A stretch of DNA of 64,000 nt, taken from positions 87,030 to 151,029 of the forward strand of contig CAISXF010000005.1 of assembly GCA_903889445.1 (NCBI GenBank). Reading direction: 5' to 3'. The translations under genes and the position numbers were made by a program. Numbering within the stretch: position 1 is the stretch's first letter; each line of letters begins with the position of its first letter. This DNA comes from an uncultured Pseudomonadota bacterium. GTDB taxonomy: Bacteria; Pseudomonadota; Gammaproteobacteria; Methylococcales; Methylomonadaceae. Shown here piece after piece: positions 1 to 7,899 of the stretch. A model generated the notes under the pieces. It ran no database searches, had not been told where the DNA came from, and was given only the letters and a program-made list of their open reading frames with translations.

Positions 1-758
<758 letters not shown>

Positions 759-1235
759 TTAAAAGTTTTTAGGAGTGAATAAAACGTACAATTTGGCGAA
801 TTGGCTAATTTGTGAACTCGAAAAACCGCGTTGTAATAAAAATCGACTGCGTTTTGACCATTCGTGACAGGTGATTGGCATAATTTCGCCGTATTTTTTG
901 CTGTAAACGTGCGTCAATAAATCCAACCAATCGTCTGCGACGGTCAACATCGCGTCATTTAAAGCGTTAACAGCAACATCTATGCCCTTTTGGCTCAATT
1001 CGTAGCGAATGGCAACCGCGCCGAATCCTTTTTGTAATCGATACCGCGCGTAACATTCGGCAAAACGGTCGTCACTTTGCCAATTTTGTTTTGCTAATTC
1101 GTCGATAACAGGTTGAATATCGGCACGATCAAATCCTTTTTGCATCAATTTGGTGAGTAATTCTTTTTGTGAATGCTCACGACGAGTCAATAGCCGTAAA
1201 CACTGGTTTTTGATGTCATGAGCAAGGGTATTCAC
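759..1235 (-). CDS. recX: regulatory protein RecX
   Basis: RecX binds RecA filaments and limits RecA activity. The 158-residue protein is the usual length and shows the family pattern of three-helix repeats: an N-terminal LLTRREHSQKELLTKLMQKG, then DELAKQNWQSDDRFAECY and RYELSQKGI. Translation appears to start at a GTG at 1235, eight bases after the recA stop, so it is probably co-transcribed with recA and made at a lower level. The position between recA and alaS is the standard gammaproteobacterial arrangement. Nothing looks damaged. Confidence 0.93.
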   Translation of the reverse strand: MNTLAHDIKNQCLRLLTRREHSQKELLTKLMQKGFDRADIQPVIDELAKQNWQSDDRFAECYARYRLQKGFGAVAIRYELSQKGIDVAVNALNDAMLTVADDWLDLLTHVYSKKYGEIMPITCHEWSKRSRFLLQRGFSSSQISQFAKLYVLFTPKNF

Positions 1236-1243
1236 AGCAGATT

Positions 1244-2299
1244 TTAAAGCGGTTCGTCCGTGTCTAATTCGTCGTCAGTCGGTTCAAATTCTTTGACGGC
1301 AAGCAACGGTTTTTTAAAGGCTTCATCGCGGATTTTCATTTCGAGTTCTTTGGCTTTCACGGGATTTTCTTTAAAGAAACTTTTAGCACTGTCTTTGCCT
1401 TGTCCGATTTTCTCGGAGCCGTAGCTGTACCACGAACCCGCTTTTTGCACGAAACCGTAATTCACGCCCAAATCGACTAATTCACACGCAAATGAAATGC
1501 CTTCGCCGTATAAAATTTCAAATTCCGCTTGCTTGAACGGTGGCGCGACTTTGTTTTTCACGACTTTCACGCGGGTTTCGTTGCCGATAATATCATCGCC
1601 TTTTTTCACCGCGCCAATGCGGCGAATATCCAAACGTACCGACGCATAAAATTTCAACGCATTCCCGCCGGTCGTCGTTTCGGGCGATCCGAACATGACT
1701 CCGATTTTCATCCGAATTTGATTGATGAAAATCACCATCGTATTGGAACGTTTGATGTTCGCAGTTAATTTACGCAACGCTTGCGACATCAAACGGGCTT
1801 GCAAACCCATGTGCGAATCGCCCATGTCACCTTCGATTTCAGCTTTCGGTGTTAACGCGGCAACCGAATCAATCACCACAATATCTAACGCGCCCGAACG
1901 TACTAACGAATCGGTAATTTCTAAGGCTTGCTCGCCGGTGTCGGGTTGTGAAACGTATAAATTCGCAATATCAACGCCTAATTTTCCCGCATAGTTAATA
2001 TCTAGCGCGTGTTCGGCATCAATAAACGCCGCAGTGCCACCTAATTTTTGGACTTCGGCAATGACTTGTAACGTCAACGTGGTTTTGCCCGACGATTCTG
2101 GTCCATAAATTTCAATGATTCGCCCGCGTGGCAAACCGCCACAACCCAAAGCAATGTCTAAACTCAACGAACCAGTCGAAACGACTTCAATATCTTTTGA
2201 AATATCCACATCGCCCATTTTCATGACGGAACCTTTGCCATGTTGTTTTTCGATTTGCATCAGCGCGGCGGCTAAGGCTTTTTTCTTATTTTCGTCCAT
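1244..2299 (-). CDS. recA: recombinase RecA
   Basis: DNA-dependent ATPase that forms filaments on single-stranded DNA for homologous recombination and triggers LexA self-cleavage. Starting at the ATG at 2299 gives 351 residues beginning [13 protein letters not shown], matching the family's usual N-terminus; an upstream in-frame extension to 2353 adds 18 residues without family resemblance and is not preferred. Walker A GPESSGKT is at residues 66-73, the same position as in E. coli RecA. The motifs [22 protein letters not shown] and [16 protein letters not shown] are present, and the tail is acidic ([13 protein letters not shown]). No intein is present. It precedes recX by eight bases. Confidence 0.98.
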   Translation of the reverse strand: MDENKKKALAAALMQIEKQHGKGSVMKMGDVDISKDIEVVSTGSLSLDIALGCGGLPRGRIIEIYGPESSGKTTLTLQVIAEVQKLGGTAAFIDAEHALDINYAGKLGVDIANLYVSQPDTGEQALEITDSLVRSGALDIVVIDSVAALTPKAEIEGDMGDSHMGLQARLMSQALRKLTANIKRSNTMVIFINQIRMKIGVMFGSPETTTGGNALKFYASVRLDIRRIGAVKKGDDIIGNETRVKVVKNKVAPPFKQAEFEILYGEGISFACELVDLGVNYGFVQKAGSWYSYGSEKIGQGKDSAKSFFKENPVKAKELEMKIRDEAFKKPLLAVKEFEPTDDELDTDEPL

Positions 2300-2348
2300 T
2301 GGAATCCCGTTTATTTGTTGAAAAGGAGTGTGATTTACAGCCTTCATT

Positions 2349-2367
2349 ATCACACAGGGCGTGTGAT
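2349..2367. promoter_or_regulatory. perfect inverted repeat upstream of recA (candidate operator)
   Basis: A perfect 7-bp inverted repeat, ATCACAC and GTGTGAT separated by 5 bp, sits 50 bp upstream of the preferred recA start, between recA and the DUF2780 gene. It has no following T-run, so it does not look like a terminator. An E. coli-type LexA box (CTGT-N8-ACAG) was not found by eye in this gap. An operator for an SOS or other regulator is possible, but this is only inference from symmetry and position. Confidence 0.3.
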
Positions 2368-2392
2368 TCTTACACGTTTGATTTTGGCAAAA

Positions 2393-2974
2393 TTACTTTT
2401 TATCTGCCGATAAAGCTACGCCTAAACCTTCGGCAATCGCTGTTCCGGTGTTAACTTTCACATATTCGATAACCACCGGAATAAAGCGTTGCATGGTTTC
2501 GGGTTTCATGCCGAGTTGTTGAAAAAGTGACACGGCGGTTAACGCGCTACTGATTGAACTGTCGCCAGACAAACCCGCTAATTTCCCCGCCAATCCACTT
2601 AAACCTGAACCGTCTTTTTGAAGCGCGGGAACGGCAGACAGTAATTTTTGCACGTCGGGAAGTTGTTGCGCCAACGTCGCAAAGACTTCCGGATTCATGC
2701 GCGTTTGGGCGATTTGTAACAACGCTCCCGCACCACCCATCGCTTGCGTGGGTGTCACGCCAACTTGTTGCACTAATAAATTCGTCAATTCATCTGCGTG
2801 TAAATTTTTCGCTTTGGCGAGTAATTTTTCGGCATTCAACGTGTCGCCGCCATTTTGTAAAGCCTGATTCGTTTCTGCATTGACGGATTTCAACACGTCG
2901 CCCCAATTTTCAGCGTGAACCAGTGGCGCGACGGCAAATAATAAAAATACAGCGGTGGTTTTTAACGATTTCAT
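2393..2974 (-). CDS. exported DUF2780-family protein
   Basis: A 193-residue protein with a clear signal peptide (KSLKTTAVFLLFAVAPLVHA, cleavage predicted after AHA/HA-E near residue 21), so probably periplasmic. The rest is helical and rich in Ala, Leu and Gln, with the pattern LLVQQVGVTPTQAMGGAGALLQ and later SALTAVSLFQQLGMKPETMQ, which I recognise as the DUF2780 (VcgC/VcgE-like) family found in proteobacteria. No catalytic motif is visible and the function is unknown. It is 14 bp downstream of zapE and 93 bp upstream of the preferred recA start. Family assignment is from pattern memory and is moderately sure. Confidence 0.75.
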   Translation of the reverse strand: MKSLKTTAVFLLFAVAPLVHAENWGDVLKSVNAETNQALQNGGDTLNAEKLLAKAKNLHADELTNLLVQQVGVTPTQAMGGAGALLQIAQTRMNPEVFATLAQQLPDVQKLLSAVPALQKDGSGLSGLAGKLAGLSGDSSISSALTAVSLFQQLGMKPETMQRFIPVVIEYVKVNTGTAIAEGLGVALSADKK

Positions 2975-2988
2975 AATGGAGCCTTGAG

Positions 2989-3996
2989 TTAAATGTGAGG
3001 AGAATACTGGGTGGATTGCATTTCGATGAGGCGCGACCGCGTGCGCTCAAAATCGTATTTATTTTTACCTTGGCGATAAAGGTCGTCAATCGCCACTTCC
3101 GCGCTGCAAATCAACGTTACTTTATAGTCGTACAGCACGTCAATCAAGGTGATAAATCGTCGCGCTTCATTATTTTTTTCGGGTGTAAATTGTGGGATGT
3201 GCGTTAAAATCAGTGAATCGTATTGCGCTGCCAAGGTTAAATAATCGCGTGCGCCTTTGGGTTCACCGCACAATTCAGCAAACGAAAATACCATTTTCGC
3301 GCTGCATTGTGAAATAGCGTTTTCTGTTTGTGAATTTAACGGAAAAAAATAACGGGTTGTCGAATCAGCAGATTGCGTTAAACGATAATCGAGTTCGCCA
3401 CACAATTCGATTAACGTCGTTTTGGCGTGCAATAAATCAATGAACGGCAACAATGAAGCGCGTTGCAAGCCGTTCGGATACAGTTTATCCGGATGATAAT
3501 TTGATGTAATCACCACAATAACTGCGTGCGAAAACAGCCCGTCAAACAAACGACTGAGCAACATTACGTCGGCAATATCGTTAATAAAAAATTCATCCAA
3601 ACACAGTAATTGCGTGGTTTCACGCACTTTTTTTGCCAACAAAGTCAGCGCGTGTTGATTGGGATTTTGATGAATAAACTGATGCACTTCCTGCATGAAA
3701 ACGTGAAAATGCACGCGCCGTTTTTTCGGTAATTCGCACGCTTCGTAAAACCACGCCATTAACATCGATTTGCCACGTCCGACATCGCCAAATAAATACA
3801 ATCCTTGAATCGTTTTCGCCACCGTTTTTCGTTGCCAAAATTTGACCTGCGCGGAGTTCTCATCGTCAGCGTGCAGTTCATCGAGCAGCGTTTGTAAGGC
3901 TTGTAAGGCTTTCCACTGCGCGGCATCAAAATCAATAATATGATTGGCGACGTATTGTTCGTAGCGTTGCCAAAGTGGTGGTGGTTTGTGGGTCAA
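2989..3996 (-). CDS. zapE: cell division protein ZapE (AFG1-like ATPase)
   Basis: ZapE is a P-loop ATPase of the AFG1 family that associates with the Z-ring. The 335-residue product carries Walker A GDVGRGKS at residues 70-77 and Walker B LLCLDEFFINDIADVM near 132, and ends with the family feature YDYKVTLICSAEV and FERTRSRLIEMQ. The start is a TTG at 3996, two bases after the stop of the MmeI-like gene; no ATG gives a family-like N-terminus nearby. The TTG start and the abutting foreign gene suggest the original upstream sequence may have been replaced when the accessory island arrived. Function assignment is confident, start less so. Confidence 0.93.
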   Translation of the reverse strand: MTHKPPPLWQRYEQYVANHIIDFDAAQWKALQALQTLLDELHADDENSAQVKFWQRKTVAKTIQGLYLFGDVGRGKSMLMAWFYEACELPKKRRVHFHVFMQEVHQFIHQNPNQHALTLLAKKVRETTQLLCLDEFFINDIADVMLLSRLFDGLFSHAVIVVITSNYHPDKLYPNGLQRASLLPFIDLLHAKTTLIELCGELDYRLTQSADSTTRYFFPLNSQTENAISQCSAKMVFSFAELCGEPKGARDYLTLAAQYDSLILTHIPQFTPEKNNEARRFITLIDVLYDYKVTLICSAEVAIDDLYRQGKNKYDFERTRSRLIEMQSTQYSPHI

Positions 3997-3998
3997 TG

Positions 3999-6902
3999 CT
4001 ACGTCCTGCTTGGTGTGCGTTTTTTCGTTTTTTTAGCCTTTTCAACCTCCACCAACGGCGCAACCAACTCCTGATATTTCTCAAACAAAAACGCCACTCG
4101 TGCCGCGTCGTCTTTTTTGCCTGTGAAGTTGTAAGCAGCATCAACGGCGGCATCTAATTTTTTATGCGCCTTCAATAATTCTTCGGGCATATTGTTTGCC
4201 GCGTACATCGTCGCAAGCGAACATTTTTGCCCCGCCACTTCACAACGCTTTTCTTCAATGATTCGCGCATCTAAAACCGCCTGCGCCGCGTCTTCAATTT
4301 TCTTTTTTGCCGCTGGTTTCACGTCAACAGGAAACGGGAAATTGTTATAAACAATCGTGTTTGAATAACGATAACGACTTTCTAAACGTCCACAAACCGC
4401 ACGCATCCAAGCGTTATGAAAGGTTGAACTCAACAAACCAAAATCATACAAACTAGCATTTGGAATCATAAAAACAAGATTACTTGCGATAACATCGGCT
4501 GAAAAATAACCAATCGGTACAAATTTTCGTAGTTCAGATGAAACGCTAGGAATTAACAAATAGGGCTGGTCTGTTTGGCGGATTTCGCCGAATAAATACG
4601 GCGTTTCGGCTAGTTTTTGCGTAGCTTCGCGGGTACTTTCGGAGCGCATTTTTCTAATGGCTTCTATGCGTTTTTTAATTTCAGGTGATTTGGTGCGGTC
4701 AGTTCCCGTGCTATTTTTTAGCCACAAGCAAAAACGCGGCAAGTTGTTAAGAAATTCCTCCGCGCCTAAAAATGGGCGAATGTATTGCGCGGCAATCGGG
4801 TCATTTTTGCGTATGTCGTCGGCTTCTTCCTGCGACAACAACAAATGTCCGCCGTCTGTTGGTTGGCTTCCTTTCGTCATTTCTGGCGTGTTTTCGCTTA
4901 ACGGTTTGCGACGTTTATCAATCAAAACCGTCGGCGCATCGACTAAATACGGATTGATTTGAGCGGCTTTTATTTCGGTGGGTTCGCCTTTGATGTCGTC
5001 GCCATAATCAAATAATCGGTAACTGGTCGGCTCTTGCAAACCAAAACCCATAATCACGCAATGCACCGCTGCCACGCCGCGCCCTTCGTTATTCCAGCGA
5101 AATGTGCGGTGTGCAAAATGTAGTTTCACTTTTAATTTCAAAAGTTCTGTCCATAAAATCGCCACTTGTTCGCCTTGCGTGAGGCTGTTTGTTGAAACGA
5201 AAGCGACGGTAATTTTCGGGTTTTCTTGAATGTATCGCGCCGCTTTGACGTGCCACGCGGCAACTAAATCTAAAACGCCTGCGCCGTTCATGCCTTGAAA
5301 AACTGCGGTTAAATCGTCTTTTTGCGCTTTGGTTTGATAGCTGTAACCAACAAACGGCGGATTTCCCATGATGAAACTACAATCTTTTGGCTTGATGACG
5401 CTTTGCCAGTCAAGTTGTAGCGCGTTGGCGTGAACGATGTTGGCTTTTTTAACGAGCGGAATGCGGTTGAAATAATTACCGAAGGCTTTGCCGACTTCTA
5501 AATTCATTTGATGGTCAACGAGCCACATCGCAACGGTGGCAATGTGTGTCGCGCTGTCGTCGATGTCGATGCCGTGAAATTGATGCACGTCGCATTTAAT
5601 CAGGGTTTTGATATTGAGTTCGGTTTTTTTCAACTTGAGTGATTTCGCGTGAATGACTTTAATCACGTCGAGTTCAAGCAAGCGCAATTCACGGTACGCG
5701 ATAATTAAAAAATTGCCACACCCGCAGGCGGGATCGAAAAAGTTTAACGAGGCTAATTTTTGATGAAAGGTTGCCAATTTTGCTGCTTTTTCACCGACGA
5801 TTTTAGTGTTTTTGCATTCGTTAAATTCCGTGCGTAAATCATCCATAAAAAGCGGATTGATGGTTTTTAAAATGTTTTCTTCGCTGGTGTAATGTGCGCC
5901 GAATTCGCGGCGTTTTTTAGTTTTGGCATTGGTGGCTTCGTCGTCAAAGTGCATCACGGCTTGAAACAACGAACCAAAAATCGCGGGGCTGATGTCGCTC
6001 CAATCTAATTTTGCACATTTGATGAGTTGTTGGTGTGAGGCTTCATCAAATTGGCAGAACTCTAAATTACCCTCAAATAATTCGCCGTTAATGTAAGAAA
6101 AAAGAGCGAGATGTTCGGGCAGATTTGTTAAGCGTTTTTTACCGATGTAATTGGAATGCTTGGCTAAATACGCATCATCCGGCGTGTTTAACGTATCAAA
6201 CAATGCGGTTAATGCACCGTGTAAATCCGAACCATCGACTTTCGTGTAATTGTGCAGGTAATTTAAGAATGAACCATTTTCGCCAAACAAACCTGTGTTG
6301 TCGGCAAATAAACAAAACAACAAGCGCACCAAATACGTTTCTAAATCTTTACCGCCATAACCTCTGATTTTAATGGCATCGTGCAAGTTTGCCATTTGTT
6401 CAGCAGCATCTTTGCTGATTTTTTCTTGGCGTTCGATAACGAGTTTTTCATAACCCGTTAAAAACAAAAAATGTTCAATCTGTTGCGGCAAATCGGCGAG
6501 TTTTATTTCAATACGCGGTTCGCTCGTTGCTCGGTTATACAAATGCAAATGGTTAAAATCGCTGACTAAAATATAATCGGGAGCGGCTTTTTCTTTGAGC
6601 AAATCGACGTAATTAACGGCTTGTTGATAGGCTTTGTTTAATTGCTCATTGGCGAGTTTTTCTGTTCCACTCGCGGTTTTCATTTCGATAAGCAATTTCC
6701 CGACAAGCAAACCGTCAATAAAGCGCGTGCTTTTGCCGTCTTTAACAGGATATTGCCATTCAATTCGACGTGAACTGATGCCAAAAATTGCACAAAATCC
6801 GCGCATGAAATCTTGATCGTTCGATTTTTCAGACGTGGTATTTTCAAAACGCTTGGCAAACTGGGTGGCGCGTTTGCGGAGGGTGTCGATGTTGATGGTC
6901 AT
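3999..6902 (-). CDS. MmeI-family (type IIL/IIG) fused restriction endonuclease and adenine methyltransferase
   Basis: Single-chain enzyme that both methylates adenine and cuts DNA at a distance, known for MmeI. The 967-residue protein aligns by eye with MmeI over its length. An N-terminal nuclease site of the D-X9-E-X-K type is intact (D63, E73, K75). It has the MmeI helical linker, the SAM-binding motif FDPACGCGNF at 389-398, and the adenine N6-methyltransferase motif NPPF at 514-517. The target-recognition and C-terminal helical region follow, including RLESRYRYSNTIVYNNFPFP. All key residues are present, so it should be active. Its ATG overlaps the stop of the upstream RepL-like gene (ATGA), implying translational coupling. 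A decayed paralogue lies just upstream at 7900-10256. Recognition specificity cannot be read from the sequence. Confidence 0.93.
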   Translation of the reverse strand: MTINIDTLRKRATQFAKRFENTTSEKSNDQDFMRGFCAIFGISSRRIEWQYPVKDGKSTRFIDGLLVGKLLIEMKTASGTEKLANEQLNKAYQQAVNYVDLLKEKAAPDYILVSDFNHLHLYNRATSEPRIEIKLADLPQQIEHFLFLTGYEKLVIERQEKISKDAAEQMANLHDAIKIRGYGGKDLETYLVRLLFCLFADNTGLFGENGSFLNYLHNYTKVDGSDLHGALTALFDTLNTPDDAYLAKHSNYIGKKRLTNLPEHLALFSYINGELFEGNLEFCQFDEASHQQLIKCAKLDWSDISPAIFGSLFQAVMHFDDEATNAKTKKRREFGAHYTSEENILKTINPLFMDDLRTEFNECKNTKIVGEKAAKLATFHQKLASLNFFDPACGCGNFLIIAYRELRLLELDVIKVIHAKSLKLKKTELNIKTLIKCDVHQFHGIDIDDSATHIATVAMWLVDHQMNLEVGKAFGNYFNRIPLVKKANIVHANALQLDWQSVIKPKDCSFIMGNPPFVGYSYQTKAQKDDLTAVFQGMNGAGVLDLVAAWHVKAARYIQENPKITVAFVSTNSLTQGEQVAILWTELLKLKVKLHFAHRTFRWNNEGRGVAAVHCVIMGFGLQEPTSYRLFDYGDDIKGEPTEIKAAQINPYLVDAPTVLIDKRRKPLSENTPEMTKGSQPTDGGHLLLSQEEADDIRKNDPIAAQYIRPFLGAEEFLNNLPRFCLWLKNSTGTDRTKSPEIKKRIEAIRKMRSESTREATQKLAETPYLFGEIRQTDQPYLLIPSVSSELRKFVPIGYFSADVIASNLVFMIPNASLYDFGLLSSTFHNAWMRAVCGRLESRYRYSNTIVYNNFPFPVDVKPAAKKKIEDAAQAVLDARIIEEKRCEVAGQKCSLATMYAANNMPEELLKAHKKLDAAVDAAYNFTGKKDDAARVAFLFEKYQELVAPLVEVEKAKKTKKRTPSRT

Positions 6903-7399
6903 AATGGCGGGCTAACGTCGGCGGGTAATGTTTCAATCACATTGGTTTCAACTTCTTTTGTGCCGTCACGTCGATAAGTTGTTTTGGTGTAAAACTCTTT
7001 GCGACGTTCGCGGATTTCTCGCCATTTTCCACGTGCGAAATAATCAGGGTTTAATTCGTACAAGCCAACGTCATCGTGACGCAATAGATTTACTTTGCAC
7101 AATTTCATAATTGCAGTGTTGATTGCACTGACTGTGCAATCTGCCTGTTTGGCAATTTTGTTTTTTATGCCTAACGGCAACGACACATAGCCGTCGTAAC
7201 CCGAGTAAGAAGATATGTAAAGTAAGATGGAACGTTGTCCATTGCTCAAATCATGCAAACCGCCTAAATCATCAATATAGAGTTTAACGTATGCAGGTTC
7301 AGCAGCTATTATTCCTATATCTGTTTGTACTATATTGTCGTATAAAACTTCACCCGTTTGTTTATCGATGTGAGTTGTTCTCTTTTCTATCGTTGCCAT
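6899..7399 (-). CDS. RepL-like winged-helix protein, copy 1
   Basis: About 166 residues when started at the ATG at 7399; a longer form from 7432 is possible, but only the shorter start aligns with the paralogue at 42559 and has AAGAAG just upstream. The layout follows the plasmid RepL family: an N-terminal THIDKQTGEVLYD, the stretch PAYVKLYIDDLGGL, a winged helix (IAKQADCTVSAINTAIMKL) and the ending YELNPDYFARGKWREI. RepL proteins initiate replication of small plasmids. Here it overlaps the MmeI-like gene by four bases, so it could alternatively serve as a transcription regulator of that gene. Iteron-like repeats lie about 120 bp upstream. Family assignment is by pattern; the role is unproven. 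Confidence 0.72.
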   Translation of the reverse strand: MATIEKRTTHIDKQTGEVLYDNIVQTDIGIIAAEPAYVKLYIDDLGGLHDLSNGQRSILLYISSYSGYDGYVSLPLGIKNKIAKQADCTVSAINTAIMKLCKVNLLRHDDVGLYELNPDYFARGKWREIRERRKEFYTKTTYRRDGTKEVETNVIETLPADVSPPL

Positions 7400-7518
7400 T
7401 CTTCTTATTTTAGTCATTTTAATCCATTTCATTATTCAAAATTAAGCAACGAATTTATCATATATTTTCAAACGTTGCTCGTTTTTGTTTTTTTAAAACG
7501 TTGTTTTTGATTCTCCAA

Positions 7519-7578
7519 CGCATTCTGTGTTGTTTAGACACATCCTGTGTTGTCTAAGCGCATTCTGTGTTGTCGAGT
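7519..7578. repeat. three 20-bp iteron-like direct repeats upstream of RepL copy 1
   Basis: The core CATTCTGTGTTGT occurs at 7521, as CATCCTGTGTTGT at 7541, and again at 7561, giving an exact 20-bp period (about two helical turns). The repeats lie about 120 bp upstream of the RepL-like start and next to an A/T-rich block. Plasmid iterons have this size, phasing and location, so these are probably binding sites for the adjacent protein. This is inference from arrangement. Confidence 0.6.
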
Positions 7579-7610
7579 AAAACGCCACAGCCTTACTGTC
7601 GCATGGGTTA

Positions 7611-7696
7611 CGGCTTTTTTTTGCCTCTTTTATTATCTAATGTCCTTTTCTTTTGATTTTTCTTTTGATTTTTCTTTTGCTCTTTTCTTAGATTTT
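7611..7696. repeat. T-rich (A-rich on the minus strand) block with 12-bp tandem repeats
   Basis: On the plus strand TTTTCTTTTGAT is repeated about three times at 7646-7680 (the third copy ends GC rather than GAT), beside an eight-T run at 7615-7622. Read on the minus strand, words such as AAAATCTAAG, AAAATCAAAAG and AAAAAAAGCCG recur in the same order upstream of the second RepL-like gene at 42306-42369. Such a block next to iterons resembles the DNA-unwinding region of a replication origin. Confidence 0.5.
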
Positions 7697-7747
7697 GGAT
7701 TCAGAATAACGAATGTTTGTCATCGCTCCTTTTGACGAGAATAAGCA

Positions 7748-7793
7748 CCCGCTATCGCGGGGAATCCCACTTTTTCGCAAAGAGCGCGAAAAA
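7748..7793. other. two adjacent perfect hairpins
   Basis: CCCGC-TATC-GCGGG at 7748-7761 is followed ten bases later by TTTTTCGC-N7-GCGAAAAA at 7771-7793. Both stems are perfect. They lie in the 468-bp non-coding stretch between the RepL-like gene and the decayed MmeI-like gene. The region otherwise holds the iteron-like repeats, a T-rich block and a terminator; no gene was recognised. The hairpins could belong to an origin or be remnants of an inserted element. Confidence 0.45.
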
Positions 7794-7854
7794 CTGCGAT
7801 TTCCATTGGCGGCGTGTTGTGAGAATTGCGTGTGAATTGTTAAAATTTTCGGCA

Positions 7855-7886
7855 TAAAAAAACCGCCGATAATCAGGCGGTTTCAT
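7855..7886 (-). terminator. intrinsic terminator after the decayed MmeI-like gene
   Basis: A perfect 8-bp stem AAACCGCC/GGCGGTTT with an 8-base loop. On the minus strand it runs into seven T residues, the form of a rho-independent terminator for transcripts coming from trmJ and the pseudogene. It insulates those from the RepL-like/MmeI-like unit. On the plus strand the tail is TTTCATTTT, weaker but possibly bidirectional. Confidence 0.75.
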
Positions 7887-7899
7887 TTTAATCGAAACC

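Noticed and set aside
7519..7578. Three 20-bp repeats considered as a small CRISPR array
   Set aside because: No unique spacers between repeat units and no cas genes; period and gene context fit iterons better.
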